From the NCBI RefSeq assembly GCF_000002985.6, contig NC_003282.8:1798001-1862000 (forward strand): 64,000 nt of DNA, given 5' to 3'. The DNA is from Caenorhabditis elegans. Lineage: Eukaryota; Nematoda; Chromadorea; Rhabditida; Rhabditidae. The stretch's first letter is position 1. Every line of letters starts with the position of its first letter. The position numbers were made by a program, and so were the translations under genes. The notes below the pieces were generated by a model, which searched no databases, was not told where the DNA came from, and worked only from the letters and a program-made list of their open reading frames with translations. Positions 20,291 through 42,600 of the stretch are shown in pieces.

Positions 20291-22250
20291 TATGCGCATA
20301 TTTTACCGAGTTTTGTCTATTTGTTAATTTAAAATTTAAAATTACACGGCCTACTTTTCTAATTTGTTTGCGGCCACGTAGCACAATCGGTAATCTAGCT
20401 CACCTCTCTCTCCTTGTGGTCCTGGAAGACCTGGTTGTCCTGGCTTTCCTGGTGGTCCAGCTTCTCCAACATTTCCTGGTGGCCCTGGTGGTCCTGGTGG
20501 CCCACTTTGTCCTGGCTGTCCATCTCTTCCTGGGGCTCCATCGTCTCCTGGTGCCCCGGTTGCTCCGGCGTCTCCCGGATTTCCTGGCTCTCCCGGCGTG
20601 GATGGTGTCGATTGAGCCGGTCGTCCTGGTTCTCCCTTCTCTCCGTCGTTTCCAGGTGCTCCAGAGTCTCCGGATGCTCCATTTGGTCCGACAGGTCCCG
20701 GTGTTCCTGGGGATCCTGGCCGTCCTGGATTACCTGGCCGTCCTGGTTGTCCACTGTTTCCAGTTGGTCCTTGTGGTCCTGGTGGTCCTGGTGGGCATGG
20801 ATTGCATGGTGGAACGTCTTGCTCTTCGCACACAATCGGTGGTCTTCCAGGGGTTCCTGGTCGTCCTGGTGCTCCTGGAACTCCAGGCTTTCCGTTACGT
20901 CCTGGGAGTCCGGGCCGCCCTGGGTGTCCTGGCTTACAGCACCCGGCGCAACCGACCGCCTGACGCTTGTTGCGGATGGTGGTCAGGTTTCCAGCGATCG
21001 CGGCGGCAATCGGCTTCTTGTGACTGATTTCAGACATGATATCTCTGGCGGTCGACTGGAAAAAACGAATGGGGGAAAAGGTGATCAATTATTATTACAC
21101 ACTAGGTTATTCTATAATATTATTATCCTTAGAGGAGAGGGGGTCAAACCGGTTTGCTTGCGCAAATGGCCATGTGGCTGGAACGGTGAAGAAGCAGGTG
21201 AGAATTGAGAAAAAAAGAAGAGAAAAGGTGTGCTTACCTTGCAGAAAGTCATGTCTCGTTTCGTTTGCTGGTGGATCGAGTCGACAAAGTTGTAGATAAT
21301 TGGCATGGAGATGCATACTGCAGAAAAAAAATTAACTTTGGAATTTTTTAACTGTAAAATACTGACAATCTACGGAAATTTATTTCATGTCACAAGTAGG
21401 TAGGCACAGTAGTCAGTAGGTAGGCATTAGTAGCACAAAAACCCGAATACCTTCAAAGTGAACTATGCCTGCCTGATGCCTAACTAGGTCATTGAAATAC
21501 AAATTTGCAAAAAAAATTAGAAATTTTTTTGGAAATTTCAGAAAATCAAATTTTTTCGGCAATCAAAAAATTGAACTGTTTAATTTAGAGCTGAATGTGC
21601 CTGCCTACGCCTGCCTACGTGTTTGCCTATTTTATAAGTAAACAATCTGCCCTACCTTATGCTTACCTGCCTACAAGGTCGCCTAGACCTACTCCGTGTC
21701 TTCAATTTCCAAATCAGGCTACCTATGTTGGCCTATCTAAAAATAAGTATGTGTCTACTGGCGCCTACGGCTACCTCGTAACTTAAAAAAAAAATTGCCT
21801 GCCTGCCTGCCTTCAAGATAACCTACACCTACAAGACCACCCTACCTCGTGCCTACACGCCTATATGTCGTTAATCAAGCCGCCTGACATGTTTGGTCAG
21901 GTCAGGTTATGTCTACACGGTACAATCAAAAGGTACACACGCAGGGAGGCATAAGGCAGGCGCGTATGCCTGCCTACCTACCTTAGAAGCGACTAAAATT
22001 TTTCATTAAGCTATGTACGTTAAAATGATCAAAAACAAGATAAGAATCTATAATTAAATTTTTATTGTTCGAGACTCCAACGGTAAGGATTAAATCCCGA
22101 AATTCAAGGTATTTGATATGATTTTTATAAACTTCAAAGCTTAAATTATTTTCGAAATCAAAAGATCATACCTGAAAGAATAGCGAGGAAGGAGAATGTG
22201 ACTGCCGAGTAGGTGACAGCCTTATAGGCTTTCTCTCGTGTGTCCTCCAT
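19658..22250 (-). CDS. col-109: Cuticle collagen, probably COL-109
   Basis: Four exons join in phase: 22250-22172, 21317-21238, 21055-20404, 19722-19658 (TAG), giving 291 aa, the usual size of nematode cuticle collagens. Residues 1-50 ([20 protein letters not shown] and on to [14 protein letters not shown]) form the cytosolic N-terminus and membrane anchor. RNKR at residues 81-84 is the subtilisin-like processing site (homology box A). Short Cys motifs ([18 protein letters not shown]) flank interrupted Gly-X-Y repeats, and the last exon reads [20 protein letters not shown] then R-stop. Such collagens are secreted by hypodermis, cross-linked through cysteines and used in the exoskeleton. The start codon is four to five bases after a CACAG acceptor, consistent with trans-splicing. 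The family is certain; the exact paralogue name is from memory of the gene order next to snn-1. Confidence 0.93.
21390..21990. repeat. GCCTAC/GTAGGCA repeats in the first collagen intron
   Basis: Short GCCTGCCTACG and AGTAGGTAGGC words recur across the first intron of the collagen gene, with no coding function. Reading frames here are repeat artefacts. Confidence 0.7.
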
Positions 22251-23820
22251 ACCCTGTGAGATAAGGAAACGTTAAAAGAAATTAAAGAAGTTAAGAGAAA
22301 ACTAGTAAAAGTCAAAAAGGTCCAGTGTCATACACCTCCGAAATCTCTCTATAATCTGAGGTAAATTGCGTGTGTGCGTTCGAAAAGCGTGGGCGGGGCC
22401 AATGGAGACCGGATGACTGTTATATATGAAGGTGCGTGGTCGCGGACGCGGAACCGCGCGCCCGCCCTGTTGCGCTTCTTCGACTTCTTCTTCTTCTGCT
22501 TCTTGCGCAGAAGAGATGACAGGCATCAGAAAAAAGAAACATACAAGAGGATAGCGGGGGGAAGAAAACGACAGTAACCTCTTGGCACTTTCCATTTGTC
22601 TTATTGCCCTTTCGCGTATCGAATAAGGAAGGAACATGGAAGTGTAACCAGGGATTTTTTTCAGCGTCTAGATGGAAGTGTAATCCTTTGTATAAATCAT
22701 CTTAATCCCTTACACCTTTCCAGGCGAAGCTGGCAATCCATTAGGCTTTAGGCTTGGATTTCGGAAATTTTTTCAATTGACAAAATTGCAATTCTCGGGC
22801 AATTTTTGACCTACCAAGTTTAGGCTTCAATCTTGAAAAAAATGTGTTTTAAACCGTCTAAGTTTACAGAAATTATCAAAATTATATTACCGGCAAGGCT
22901 AGAAAAAGGCAGAAATTCGGGCAGCTTTTCGGGAAGATTTGGTAAAATTTGTAAATTCCGGTGATTCATCGACTTTAAATGTACCTAAATCAATTTGAAG
23001 ACACAAGATAATCATCAAGTATGTCTAAAATTAGACGGTGATTACAAAAAAAAGTTAGTTTCCAGCCGCTGACAAGTCGCTCAAATTTCAAATTTTAACT
23101 AATTTAAGGTCATTTTTTAAGCAGTCATAACTTTTTTTTCGAGTAGTTTTTATGAAGTTTCGTTATTAAATTTTGTGTTTTCAGACAATTTCGAGTCTAA
23201 TTCAAGTGATAAAAATCACGACAACACCTTTAATCGCTGTAATGAGCACAGTGGAAGTTACAAGACATCGATGCACCATGTTTTAGATGAGATGTAGTTT
23301 TTAAGAGCTTAACAGGCCTTGAAATGCTTTTTTGGTTTCATTTACTACATTTTTCCATTAATTTCAAGTTTCTTCCGGGTTGTAGGCAAACATTCTAGAG
23401 GCTTTCCGGAAAATATGAGTTTCTGAAAACGTGACCATCTCATTTCTAGACAGTATGATGTCATGATAGTTTTGTAGAAAAATCTTGCGTGACGCGACGA
23501 GATCCAAAAAAGTTTCAAATTCCTGAAAAAAAACAAATAGAACATAATTTTCAAAATTACCACATCCCCGCCCACTTCTTGGTTTCTCGAGTTTTTTTTG
23601 CCATCAAATGTTTCTCATATTGAATACCAAATATCCAAAATCTTGCCGAAAGTAGCCGCCAACCAGACTGAAGCCCCTTTTTACATAAACCGTGATGATT
23701 GTGTGTGATGATTGTAGTGAGAATGCCGTATCATAAGCGTAACTTGCAAGTTGAAACATCAGAGATTAATATTCTGATGGGAAGTTTTCACTTTATTGAG
23801 GTGAGAACTTAATGTGTGAA
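22251..23820. other. Collagen promoter region and adjacent intergenic DNA
   Basis: Upstream of the collagen start, 22375-22580 is GC-rich (GCGTGGGCGGGGCC near 22388) and is the best candidate promoter segment. Further right the DNA is AT-rich with one TCGATGCACCATG motif (near 23268). No gene found. Confidence 0.4.
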
Positions 23821-23829
23821 TTGGCGTTC

Positions 23830-25080
23830 AATAAGCATACCGCGTAGGCATGCCTACCTGCTTTCTTGGTTTTATTCCTTTAAAACAACCAACAAAGGCA
23901 CGTAGGCACGAGGTAAGCATATACGCAGGTAGGTTTGAGGCAGACAAGGGTACATAAAATTGGTACGTAGGCAGGTATTAAATTATGAGGCGTAGGCACA
24001 TGAGCTTAGGTAGACAGGCAAAAAAAGCATAAGCCAGACAAGTAGGTATAACGCTGGTAGGCTTAATGCAGGCAGTAGGTACCTAGGCAAAAAAAGAGAG
24101 GCAGGAGGTGCAGGATGAGAAAAGGGCGTAGGCATAAGCAAGGCACGTCGGCATGCAGGCAATAAAACTGCAGGCAGGTAGCAGTTTAAGGTAGGCAGAC
24201 ACTAAGGAAAAACTAAAACAGGCAGGCACGTGGGCACATTGCCTACCAGCCTGACACCTTCCCTTCAATGGATAACCTGATCAAAATCTCAAATTTTCAG
24301 ACATTAGTCAGCAGATGTATGTGTGCACCGCGCAACGTCACAGGCTCTCAATTTTAATAAATATATGTGTGCATCGAAGCTTATGATAATTCGGTCAATC
24401 TCTGCCTTCCCAAATTCCTTATCCGCTTTGATGTCACAAATGTCAAGATGATCAATAACCGTATGTGTTCGTTTGGAAATAAATTGTTGAACAATTTGTC
24501 TTTTTCACGCCGCGCGCCGCCGCAGCCGCTGGTGGGAAGATGAGTGATGGGAAGAGGAGGAGGAAGCAAAAAAGAACACTAACAATAATAGAAATGACAT
24601 ATGGAATACTTTTACTTGTGGAGGGTTCTACTTGATACATAGAACAGAACTTTGGAAGGTTAGGCATGCCTACGTGCCTGCCTATTTTCTCGAGTCGGGG
24701 GAGAAGCTAATAGCGATTTTGCAGTGCTATAGGTACTAAGGTAGGCAGGTATGATATAGGCGAGTAGGCATTTGGTAGTTAGGCATGGGGTAGGAACTTG
24801 TATCTAGGCAGTGGGCTGGGTTTTAAGGGACAATATAGGCGCTAGTCAACCTAATATAGGCAGGCAAGTATGCATTAGGGAGGTAGGCATGGTGTAGGCA
24901 CTAAATCGATCTTGACCTAAACTTCTTGAAATTACAAGTCAAATTGCTCGACTTCCAAAGAAAACTGAGCTCAGTAGGCCTGCCTTTGCCTGCCTACAAT
25001 GCGACCGACACCTGCCTGCTGGGTTTTATTTTAGTTGAACTTTCAACAATGCGGATACAGGCAGGCAGGCTTGCCTATCC
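23830..25080. repeat. GTAGGCA/GGCAGGTAGG short-repeat field
   Basis: Segments 23840-24260 and 24660-25080 consist mostly of TAGGCAGG, GTAGGCAC and CCTGCCTAC words in both orientations. This is the right-hand half of the field that surrounds the collagen gene. The unique part between (24300-24650) includes a GC-rich patch near 24510-24560 but no supported exon. Confidence 0.75.
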
Positions 25081-25130
25081 GACTCAAATTTTCGTACCAA
25101 ACTTTTTTTTTTGAAATCTCTTGATGTACA

Positions 25131-25876
25131 GGTGGGCGGCAATTACTGTTCGGCAAATTTACTTCCGGCAAATTCGACAAATTGCCGGTTTGCCGAATTC
25201 GCCGGAAATTTTTATTTTCGGTACATTGCCGATTTGCCGTTTTCCGGATATCAAATTGCCGAAAGTTTTTGTACGGATTTTTTAAAAGACGGAAACACTT
25301 AAAACTGTGCCTGTTTGAAAAGATTTCGCCGTTGATATTTTCATAGAATTTGCTTATTTTCCAAATAAATGTAAGAAACATTCATAGGATGCGTACAATT
25401 TTGCCGTTTTTTCGACAAATTCGGCAAATCGGCAAGTTACCGGTTTGCCGAAAATGTGCAATTTTGGCTAATGCCGTGCCGTCTTCATGTGCCCTCTTTT
25501 TGGGTTCTCTCACTTTTCAGAGGCGAGAGGTCGGAAAATTGCCGGTTTGCCGATTTGCCGAAAAATACCACTTTCCGTAATTTGACGAATTTGCCGGTTT
25601 GCCGGATTTCAACTTGCCAAAAATTTTTAAACGGATTTTTTATAAAACGGAAACACTTAAAGCTGTGTCTTTGTAAAATGTTTTCGTCGTAGATATTTTC
25701 ATAAAATTTACTGCATTTTCTAAATAGATGTAGGATGCGTAAAATTTTGCCGTTTTCACGACACATTCATTCGGCAATTTGGCAAATTGCTGGTTGGCCA
25801 AATATGCCGAAAATTTGCGATTTCGGCAAATCCCGTATTTGCCGCTTGCCGGAAAAATCGTTTGCCACTCACCCCT
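25131..25876. mobile_element. Element with TTTGCCGG repeats and short inverted termini
   Basis: The left edge reads AGGTGGGCGGCAA and the right edge TTTGCCACTCACCC, which are near reverse complements. The interior is filled with GCCGGTTTGCCGAATTTGCC-type repeats and a segment of about 100 bp (around AAAACGGAAACACTTAAA) present twice, at about 25280-25340 and 25635-25700. A related array at 61.9-62.35 kb ends in GTTTGCCGCCCACCT. No coding capacity is visible, so it is probably non-autonomous. Confidence 0.7.
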
Positions 25877-26527
25877 GGAAGAGAGTCTCTCCATGAGCCG
25901 CCCTCGTTCTTAAATTTTCCAAAAATATTTTTACAGGTATTCCAGGGATACTGTTAAAGCTTTTAAAGCTTATCATGTACCCCCTCCCTTTTAGAATCGA
26001 ACTACGTCTCAAGTACGTCGGCGACTTCATCATCATCGCCTCGGCCATCAAGTACGTCTTCAATGATCTATGATTCATTGAATCAGCTGCTTGCCTTCTC
26101 CCCCGTCTTGAAAGTTGAACGGAGTGAGGGGAGAGAAAGACACTTTCTCTCTCTCTCACTGCCTCAGAAAATTGGCAGCATAGGTCTCTCTCTCTCTCGA
26201 AAAACTGGGGGGAGATGAAGCTGAAGACGTCGGTTGGCAAGGAGGAGAGAGGGAGCAGAGACGGGGTGGCAAGTAATTGCAATTGGGGGAAGGGAAACAC
26301 ACGAGATGTGTGTGTGTGGATGACGAGATGAAGCACTCGCTTTTAAGAGTCAGATGAGAGATAGAGAAAGAGCACTGGGGGGGAGGGGCGGAGTCTGTTT
26401 CTCTGACGTTCTCCATCTCTCTCCAACTCTCTTCGTCTCCAGCCATATTCTAGTTTTTTCCCCCCCCCCCCCCCCCTTTTGCTCCTTTTCCTTTTTCTTA
26501 CTCAACGGCTCCCCCTCGACGAGCCCA
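25877..26527 (+). promoter_or_regulatory. Upstream region of cmk-1
   Basis: The segment directly before the cmk-1 start holds CT runs (26140-26200), a GT run (26300-26320) and a tract of 17 C (26460-26476) that ends about 50 bp before the ATG, followed by pyrimidine-rich CTCCTTTTCC. A serine-rich open stretch at 26000-26060 after CCTTTTAG could be a non-coding exon; this is weak. No TATA box can be assigned. Confidence 0.45.
26460..26476 (+). repeat. Cytosine tract (17 C) in the cmk-1 5' flank
   Basis: Uninterrupted run of 17 C (17 G on the minus strand) about 50 bp upstream of the cmk-1 start codon. Tracts of this length belong to the class deleted in dog-1 mutants. Confidence 0.9.
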
Positions 26528-35599
<9,072 letters not shown>

Positions 35600-36630
35600 T
35601 GATGTCCTTTTAATACAGTAATACGCTTTTGATCTACCCGACCCCCCAAAGTCTCAGAGTTTCCACAGAATTTGAACTCCCGAGAAATCAATCCGCGAAA
35701 AAAAGGGCGGACACACTTTTGCGGACGTGGCTTCGAATTTTCTTAGGCTCCGCCCATTTCTCCGGGTTTTCGTTTCCCCGGAAACTGTTTTCCTTGGCAA
35801 CACTGGGACTCCCCGTCCACACACCCGCGCCGCGCAAACATGCTCCACTGTGATTTTTTTTTGAAATTGTTTTTTTCGTTCGCAACTCACCCCAACCCTC
35901 CCTTTTTACAATTCCTCAGTGTACATTCCTTTTTTCCAATTTTTTCAGCCACAGTACCCCCGCCCTTCCCCCATGTACCTTTAAAATGTAATATTTGTGA
36001 TTTTGATCTCGTGAAACAAGAAAAACACTATAAAATGAATTGTTTTGTACTTGAGAGTTTGAATTTTCCCGGGAATTGTGGCGTGGTGGGTGCAAACGCG
36101 CTCCAGTGTACAGTTTTAAAAATTTAACATTTGTTCAAATTTTCAAAAAAAAAAGTCAGATTATGCACGAGCTCCATTGAAATTTTAAAATGTTTCAAAC
36201 TAATTGTAAAACATAAAAAATCAGTGATAAAGTTGTTAAATTCAAATATATCGCCGACCACATGTTGCAAGCGTGCTCCAATGAAAAAACGCGTTTTTTC
36301 TTGATTTTAGTGAGAAAGCATATACAATTTTAGGAACTTTTCAATTTTTTTTTTCAGTAAAATTGACTGAAAGGGTGTGCCTAACCCAAAATTATCACTA
36401 ACTGATAAAACTGATAAGGAAATTATCGATTTTCGGCACAAATTTTTGCCGGAAAAGTACGAGCGAAGTTTTTATTTGTTTACCCCCCGTCTAGCCTCCA
36501 ATGTTTGTTTTATTTTCTACTTTTTTCTCTATTTCTCAGAAATATTTTGCACTATTTTCTTGTCAAAATTAAATTTGAAAAAGTTTTCAAAGTTTTTTTT
36601 TATTGAAAAATTTTCAAAAAATTTCAGAAA
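35600..36630. other. cmk-1 3' UTR and cmk-1/ccm-2 intergenic region
   Basis: The first 370 bp after the cmk-1 stop are unusually GC-rich for worm non-coding DNA. Two copies of the CGCGCTCCA(A/G)TG motif lie at about 36093 and 36267. No canonical AATAAA stands out; ATAAAATG near 36029 is a possible variant. No other exon seen. Confidence 0.45.
36625..36630 (+). promoter_or_regulatory. Probable SL1 trans-splice acceptor of the ccm-2-like gene
   Basis: ATTTCAG ends at 36627, three bases before the start codon at 36631, the usual SL1 layout. Confidence 0.6.
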
Positions 36631-39600
36631 ATGGACGCTTCAACTTCGGAATTTGCCACTGATGTAAGATTTTTTATCGGGTTCTTATAGATTTCTAAAA
36701 AAAAAAGTTTTAAATATGTAAGCAAATACATATAAATTCCTTTTAATTGAAATTTTCCTCACAATAATGTTTGGAAAATAATTGGAAAAAAAAAATATTT
36801 TCGAAATAAAAAAATGTGTTGCTTCAAATATTTATTACACTAAAATAATGAATTTTAAAAAATTATTGGAAAAAAATTCATAAAAAATCGATTTTTTCAG
36901 TTTTATTTTTTTCAATAAAATTTAAAGCTTCCCGTAATTTTTTTAAAACTTTTTCACACAAAAAAATTAAATCCACCGCTTAAACAATATCTCTATTTCT
37001 CAGTTTATTGGAATAATTTCAAACGAGAAATTTTCCGGATTGGATGATTTTGGACGAACGGATTTTTTGAGGATTTACGACAAGGCTAAGGTATAATTTT
37101 CAATCGACTTTCTAAAATTTCCTATACAAAATAATTTCAGAAGAATAAATCGATAAAATCGATAACCCGCCACGATGTGAATTTTCGCGCCTACATCCTT
37201 CAAGTTCTGCATGGCAAAATTGTGGTGGTCGACAGGAAATTGGTTCGTTTTTTTATAGGTTTTCTAGATCACTGAGAGCTTTGATATGAGTATAATCATG
37301 ATCAGGTTACGGTAATTTGGAAATGTTTTGAGTCCCGCCACGAAAACTTTTGAGGGTACTGTAGCTTTTCGTGGTGGGACCCAATTTTTCTTTGAATTTG
37401 GGTGAAGAGAGCATGATCCAACTTAATTTATAGCTTATAACAGCAAAAAGTCAAATTTTGACAATGGAATTAAAATTTTAAAAAAAAATGGAAAAAAATA
37501 GGACCTTTTTTTTAAAAAATACATTTTTTTAGTTTTTTTTTTTCATTACTAAGTTACTGTAATTTTGAAATATATTTAGTTTCGCCACGAAACCCCCCGG
37601 GGTACTGTACCAATTCGTGGAGGGACCCACGTTTCTTGAAATTCAAGCAGTAAAGCCATATCAGGTTTGAGAAAACAAATGTTTTGTATTCTCGAAAAAT
37701 TAATAAAACTCAATTTTTTCAGTTATACAATGTCAATAATTACCTTGGTTTTTTGAACATTCAACCTATGGTATTTGCACAGTTAGAAGAAATTTCAATT
37801 CAAAAAAAAAGAAAAAAAAAACAAACAAAAGTTCCGAGCCCACCGAACTTTAGAGCTTCATCTCTTTTTTTCCAAAAAATCGGAATTCAAAATTCTCAAT
37901 TTGTATATTCAATTTTTACCGAATTTTCCGATTTCCCTAGTTAAAAGTACATGAAAATTCAAAAAATTCCAGAAAACCTGCTGCTTCGAGGTCTCAATTC
38001 CCCTGATCTTCTCCTGCGGCTCATTGACGGAAGATGGTCTTGTTCTGTTCACTTTCAATATTGCACCATATCAGGGAAATATAAATTATCGCGATTTGAT
38101 GGTTTTGGCACTTCCTGATGAGGCAAGAAGTTTGTTTTAGATGCAAAAATTTTTCAAGAAGAATTAGTTCAAAGTCTGGTAGCTCCATGTCTGAAGCCCA
38201 CGAGATGTCGGCTGCTCTGTTGAACTCTGAATTTGCCGGCTGCTTGTTTAGAAAAAAAAAATTTTCACTTTTAAAGTCTTATTCTATACAAATTATATTT
38301 CTAGAAAACGGCCGAAAAGCTATCAGAAGAGCTGAATTTTAATTTCGCACGCTTCGCCGAACAACAACTACAGACTGCGTCACGTAAGTTTTTGTTATTC
38401 TTTATTCTCTCTTCACTTTGAATTTTAAACTGAAACTTTATACTTTAATACTTTTTGTTTTAATCTGTGTTGGCTCAAATTTGTAGTCAATTTTTTTTAA
38501 AGTAAAGAACTACAGAAATATTGGAAATTTGTTACTCACTAAAATGCAATGCACAAAAATATTCAAATTTTGTTGACAAGTTTTGATAGCATTCCCAGTT
38601 TTTGAGATAGCAGCCGACATCTTGCGGGAACCGTAAAAACGACGCTATGTTATTTAAAACTGTTAGTATCTTCAAAATTAAATATTATATCAAAAAATGA
38701 CCAACTAACAAAATAAAACACGCTCAAAATTTCCTACATTTTGTTTCTTAAAGGTTTTTTAATAGTTTTCCTTGTTTTTGAGATAGCGGCCGACATTCTG
38801 CGGGCGCCAAATTTGGCCATTCAAAATTTAAAATTATATCATCTTTAAAACTCTTTAAAACTATTGATGCTTTCAGAAAGTGAGCAATTATAATAATAAA
38901 GTGTACAAATTTGCCTACGTTTCCAGTTGGCAAATTTTTTCTACCTTTTCTAGTTTATGAGATAGCGGCCGACGTCTCACGGGCGCCGCCGACATTTTCT
39001 GCAAATTTAAATTGTAGCGTCCTATTTTCAAACAGAGCAATATTTCCCAAACTACCGGTGATTCCGAAAAGTGATCAACTGACAAATATACATACACAAA
39101 ATTTCTTAAATTTTACCAGTTCAAAAGTTTTTGAAAGCTAATTAAGTTTCTGAGATACATACGTTCAAAGTTTGGCACTGGGAGCTGCTCTTGGAAAATA
39201 TCATCTCTTGAAATTGATCTTCCGATTCCCGATTTCACTGATCATCAATTCCTTATCAGTTTACATGTTTCCTTGACCATTCATCTAACATCCCTAATCA
39301 CTCCACTCCGTACACTATTTTTCCTGCCCAAGCCGAAGAGATTTTCTCGCGCGAAAGTGTGACTGCGGGCGAGAGATTTAGAGAAAAAACGCACACAAAC
39401 TTCTTTTTCTCACTTTCTGTGTGTCTTTTGCAAATTTTACTCTTTCTCTCTCTCTCATGATTACTCCTTTTTAACTTTTCTGTTTGTGGTTGCGTTTTAG
39501 TTGAAAATTTTCAAAAATTTTAAAAATTAAAAAAAAACAGTTAAAAAAAACAAATTTATTGAGCAGATTCAAGCTGTATTTTTCTAAAACCAGTGAAACG

Positions 39601-42600
39601 TCGGCTGCTTTGTTTCAAAACTTATTAGATATTCTTAATTATAGCTATATTTTGAAGATTAAAATGTAAAGTTAAAATTTATACAAGTTCGAATTTTGAT
39701 TTTGAAATTTTTTTAGTTTGACAAATTCTAAATTTTCCAAATTTTTCGTTAAAGACCCAATTTTATTTTCATTTATTGTAATGAATATTAATTTTAGCTT
39801 TTTAATTGTTAACTATTTTTAAAAATCAAGCAATTAAATGAGCAAGTTGCACCTTCCTTAAAAATTGCAGCCGACACTTCCCGGCTTCGCTCAGCCTAGA
39901 ATTTTTTTACTCGCCCTGAAACTTGAATCCTGTATATCTCCTTAACTAAAAATGCTATTTTAGATATGCGAACTAACAAAATGTAGGAAGTTTAGTGAAA
40001 AATATTTTGTTAGTTTACTACTTTTATATAACTTCAATGGTTTTTGTGATAAATGAGTTTTTGTAAGCTTACTCTAGACCTCTTGCACCATCTGACAGGT
40101 GGTTCTTTGAAAACCAGTAAAATGCCGGCTGCTCGCGAAATCAACCAATTTCGAAAAATATTTCGAAATGGAAAATGTATCATATTATAAGCATGAAAAC
40201 AAACTCTCTTTACGTTAAAAAAAAGGCTTGCAGCCGACATCTTGCGGATTCTAAAAGGGTAGTTCTTATTTTAAAACTGCAGTATCGCCAAATCTAGAAA
40301 TGCTATTCAAAAATTTTAAAGAACAAATTGTAGGAAATTTTATGCCAAATATTTTTTCAGTTAGCAACTTCTTGCTATCTCTAATAGTTTTGGAGATAAT
40401 TGAGTTTTTGTTTTTCAAATTAATTAAAATTGTATTCCAAACTTTGAACCTTCATATCTACAAAACTAAATGTGTAATCAAAAATTTATCAACAGACAAA
40501 ATATAGGAAATTTTTTGCAAAATAATTTGTTAGTTGACAATTTTTCTCTAGCACTCGTAGTTTTTGAGATATTCCCTCTCTAGCTATGCACGTCCCTCCC
40601 TCTCCTCCGCCGCTGCCAACAATAACATGTTGTTTTTCATTTTTTATATATTTTCATCAGGCATCAAAAGTAAAAGAAAAATATATTCTGATTCAAAATG
40701 TTGTTTTAGTAGGTTGGTTGGGTGGCTGAGATGGCTAGTTTTCCAGTTTTCACCCGTCTAACCGTCTGCGTCTCTCGTGCACACTCTCGTCTCTCGCCCC
40801 ACCCGTTCTGTTGTTAAGATATTTACGACGACTAGGTTGCAGAGAGAGAGAGGCTGGTTGGTCAACTAGTAATACCTCATTTTTTTGTTTGTCATTTATA
40901 GCAAAAGAACATAGTCTGTAGTAGAGGCGAGAGCGCAGACAGTTAGACACTCTGGTTTCTCTGCGTTTCTCTCCTCTTTGCGTCTTTTGTTTTGCACTGT
41001 GGCGCTCTTTGAGCACGTTTTTCTCAAAAACTACAAGAGATAGCAAAACAATTTCAACTAGCAAATTAAAAAGCATAAAATGACCTGCATTTTTCTAGTT
41101 GACAAAATTTTGATAGCACTTTCAGCGTTGAAGATATAGCAGTTTAAAAATAGGAAATCAAAATTTTGGGTGCCCGTCAAATGTCGGCTGATAGAAAAGT
41201 GTTGAACTGATATATTTCAGTGTTAATTTTAAATTTGTTGTACTTTTTAGTTGAAAAACCAATAAAACGTCTTTTTTTCAGGCTATTGCAGCCGACAATT
41301 TACGGGGTCAAAAACCATGTATTTATAATTTTGGGCCCCGTCAGATGTTGGCTGCTAGACTTTGCAACAGGTTTTGATATATATTTTAGAGTTTATTTAT
41401 AAATTGTATGGTTGTTTCATTAATAAATCCCATTTTAAATTTAGTAATTTCATAGCAGCCGACAGTTTACGGGCCAACGCTTTGCTGAAATCACCAATTA
41501 CTTAAAACTGCGATATCTCGAAAACTGACAAAGCCATCAGAAAACTGTCCAAAATCGAAATAATTTACAAAAAAATTCCTAAATTTTGTCAGTTGGCAAA
41601 TTTTTGATAGCTTGCTTAGTTTCAAAGATATAGCTGTTTGAAAAGTGAAAGTCGCTAAATTTTATAGCACAAAATAGGAAGTTTCTTCTAAACCAGTGAG
41701 GTGTCTGCTGCTTTGATTTTTTCTCTCTGTTTCAATCGTGGTCAAAAATCATTAAACAACGTCTTTTTTCAGGCCAATCAAAATCGCTGTCCTCACTAGA
41801 AGCGTGAGTTTTTCCAGATTTTCTCGACAAATTCAAATTTCTGCCAAAATTCCAGATCCTCTCCGCTAGCAAATCTTGACACTCCTCTCACCGAATCGAG
41901 TCATCAATCATCATCGGTTGTCAGTAAGGCGATCAACGAGGTAAGTTCCATCCACATTTTGTATCAATCAAAGCAAAAACTATTGGGGGAACACCTCGCC
42001 GAAGAGGGGAAATGGGGTCGTAAAATGTCAGAATTTTGATTTTTCTCCGGACTTTTACATTCTATATGTTTTTTTTTGGCAATTTTTGTAAACAAGGAGA
42101 AATTTGAATGTTTCGCCAATTCTAATTTTTTTTTTGGAATTTTCTGACAATTATTTAGTGATTTCGACAATTTCTAGGATTGCCGTTGAGTTTTTCTAAA
42201 TTTCGCCAACTTCGGCAACTCGTAGAGTTGCCTAATTTTTGGTTTTTCTCTAGTACTTTTGCCAATTTCAGCAAGTTTTGAGTGGCAGTATTTGTCTAAA
42301 TTTTGAAAGTTTCAGCAATTTCCGAAGATTCCGAAGATTCAAAAGCTTCTTTTTGGCATTAGACGAGCAATTAGACAGTAATTTTCGGAGTTGCCAAAAA
42401 ATTTCGGTATCTAAAATTTGGCACTTTCAGCAGTTTCAACAACTTCGGGAGATGTCGATTTTTCTAGATTTTAAAAATGTCGAAAATTTCGATAACTCCA
42501 AAGTTGCCGAATTTTTGAAATTTCGCCAATTTCAGCAGTTCCAGCAATTTCCGGAAACTTCAAATGCTCTTAATTTCAAAAACTTTGGATATTTTGGCAA

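Noticed and set aside
20254..21208. Long plus-strand open frames (257 and 264 codons) opposite the collagen gene
   Set aside because: They are the antisense of Gly-X-Y coding repeats (CCN GGN codons leave the complement open). The minus-strand collagen with conserved termini and splicing explains them.
41728..41736. CTGTTTCA, the core of the 21U-RNA (piRNA) upstream motif on chromosome IV
   Set aside because: A single 8-mer is expected by chance in this length, and I could not see the full motif with correctly spaced start; not reported as a piRNA locus.
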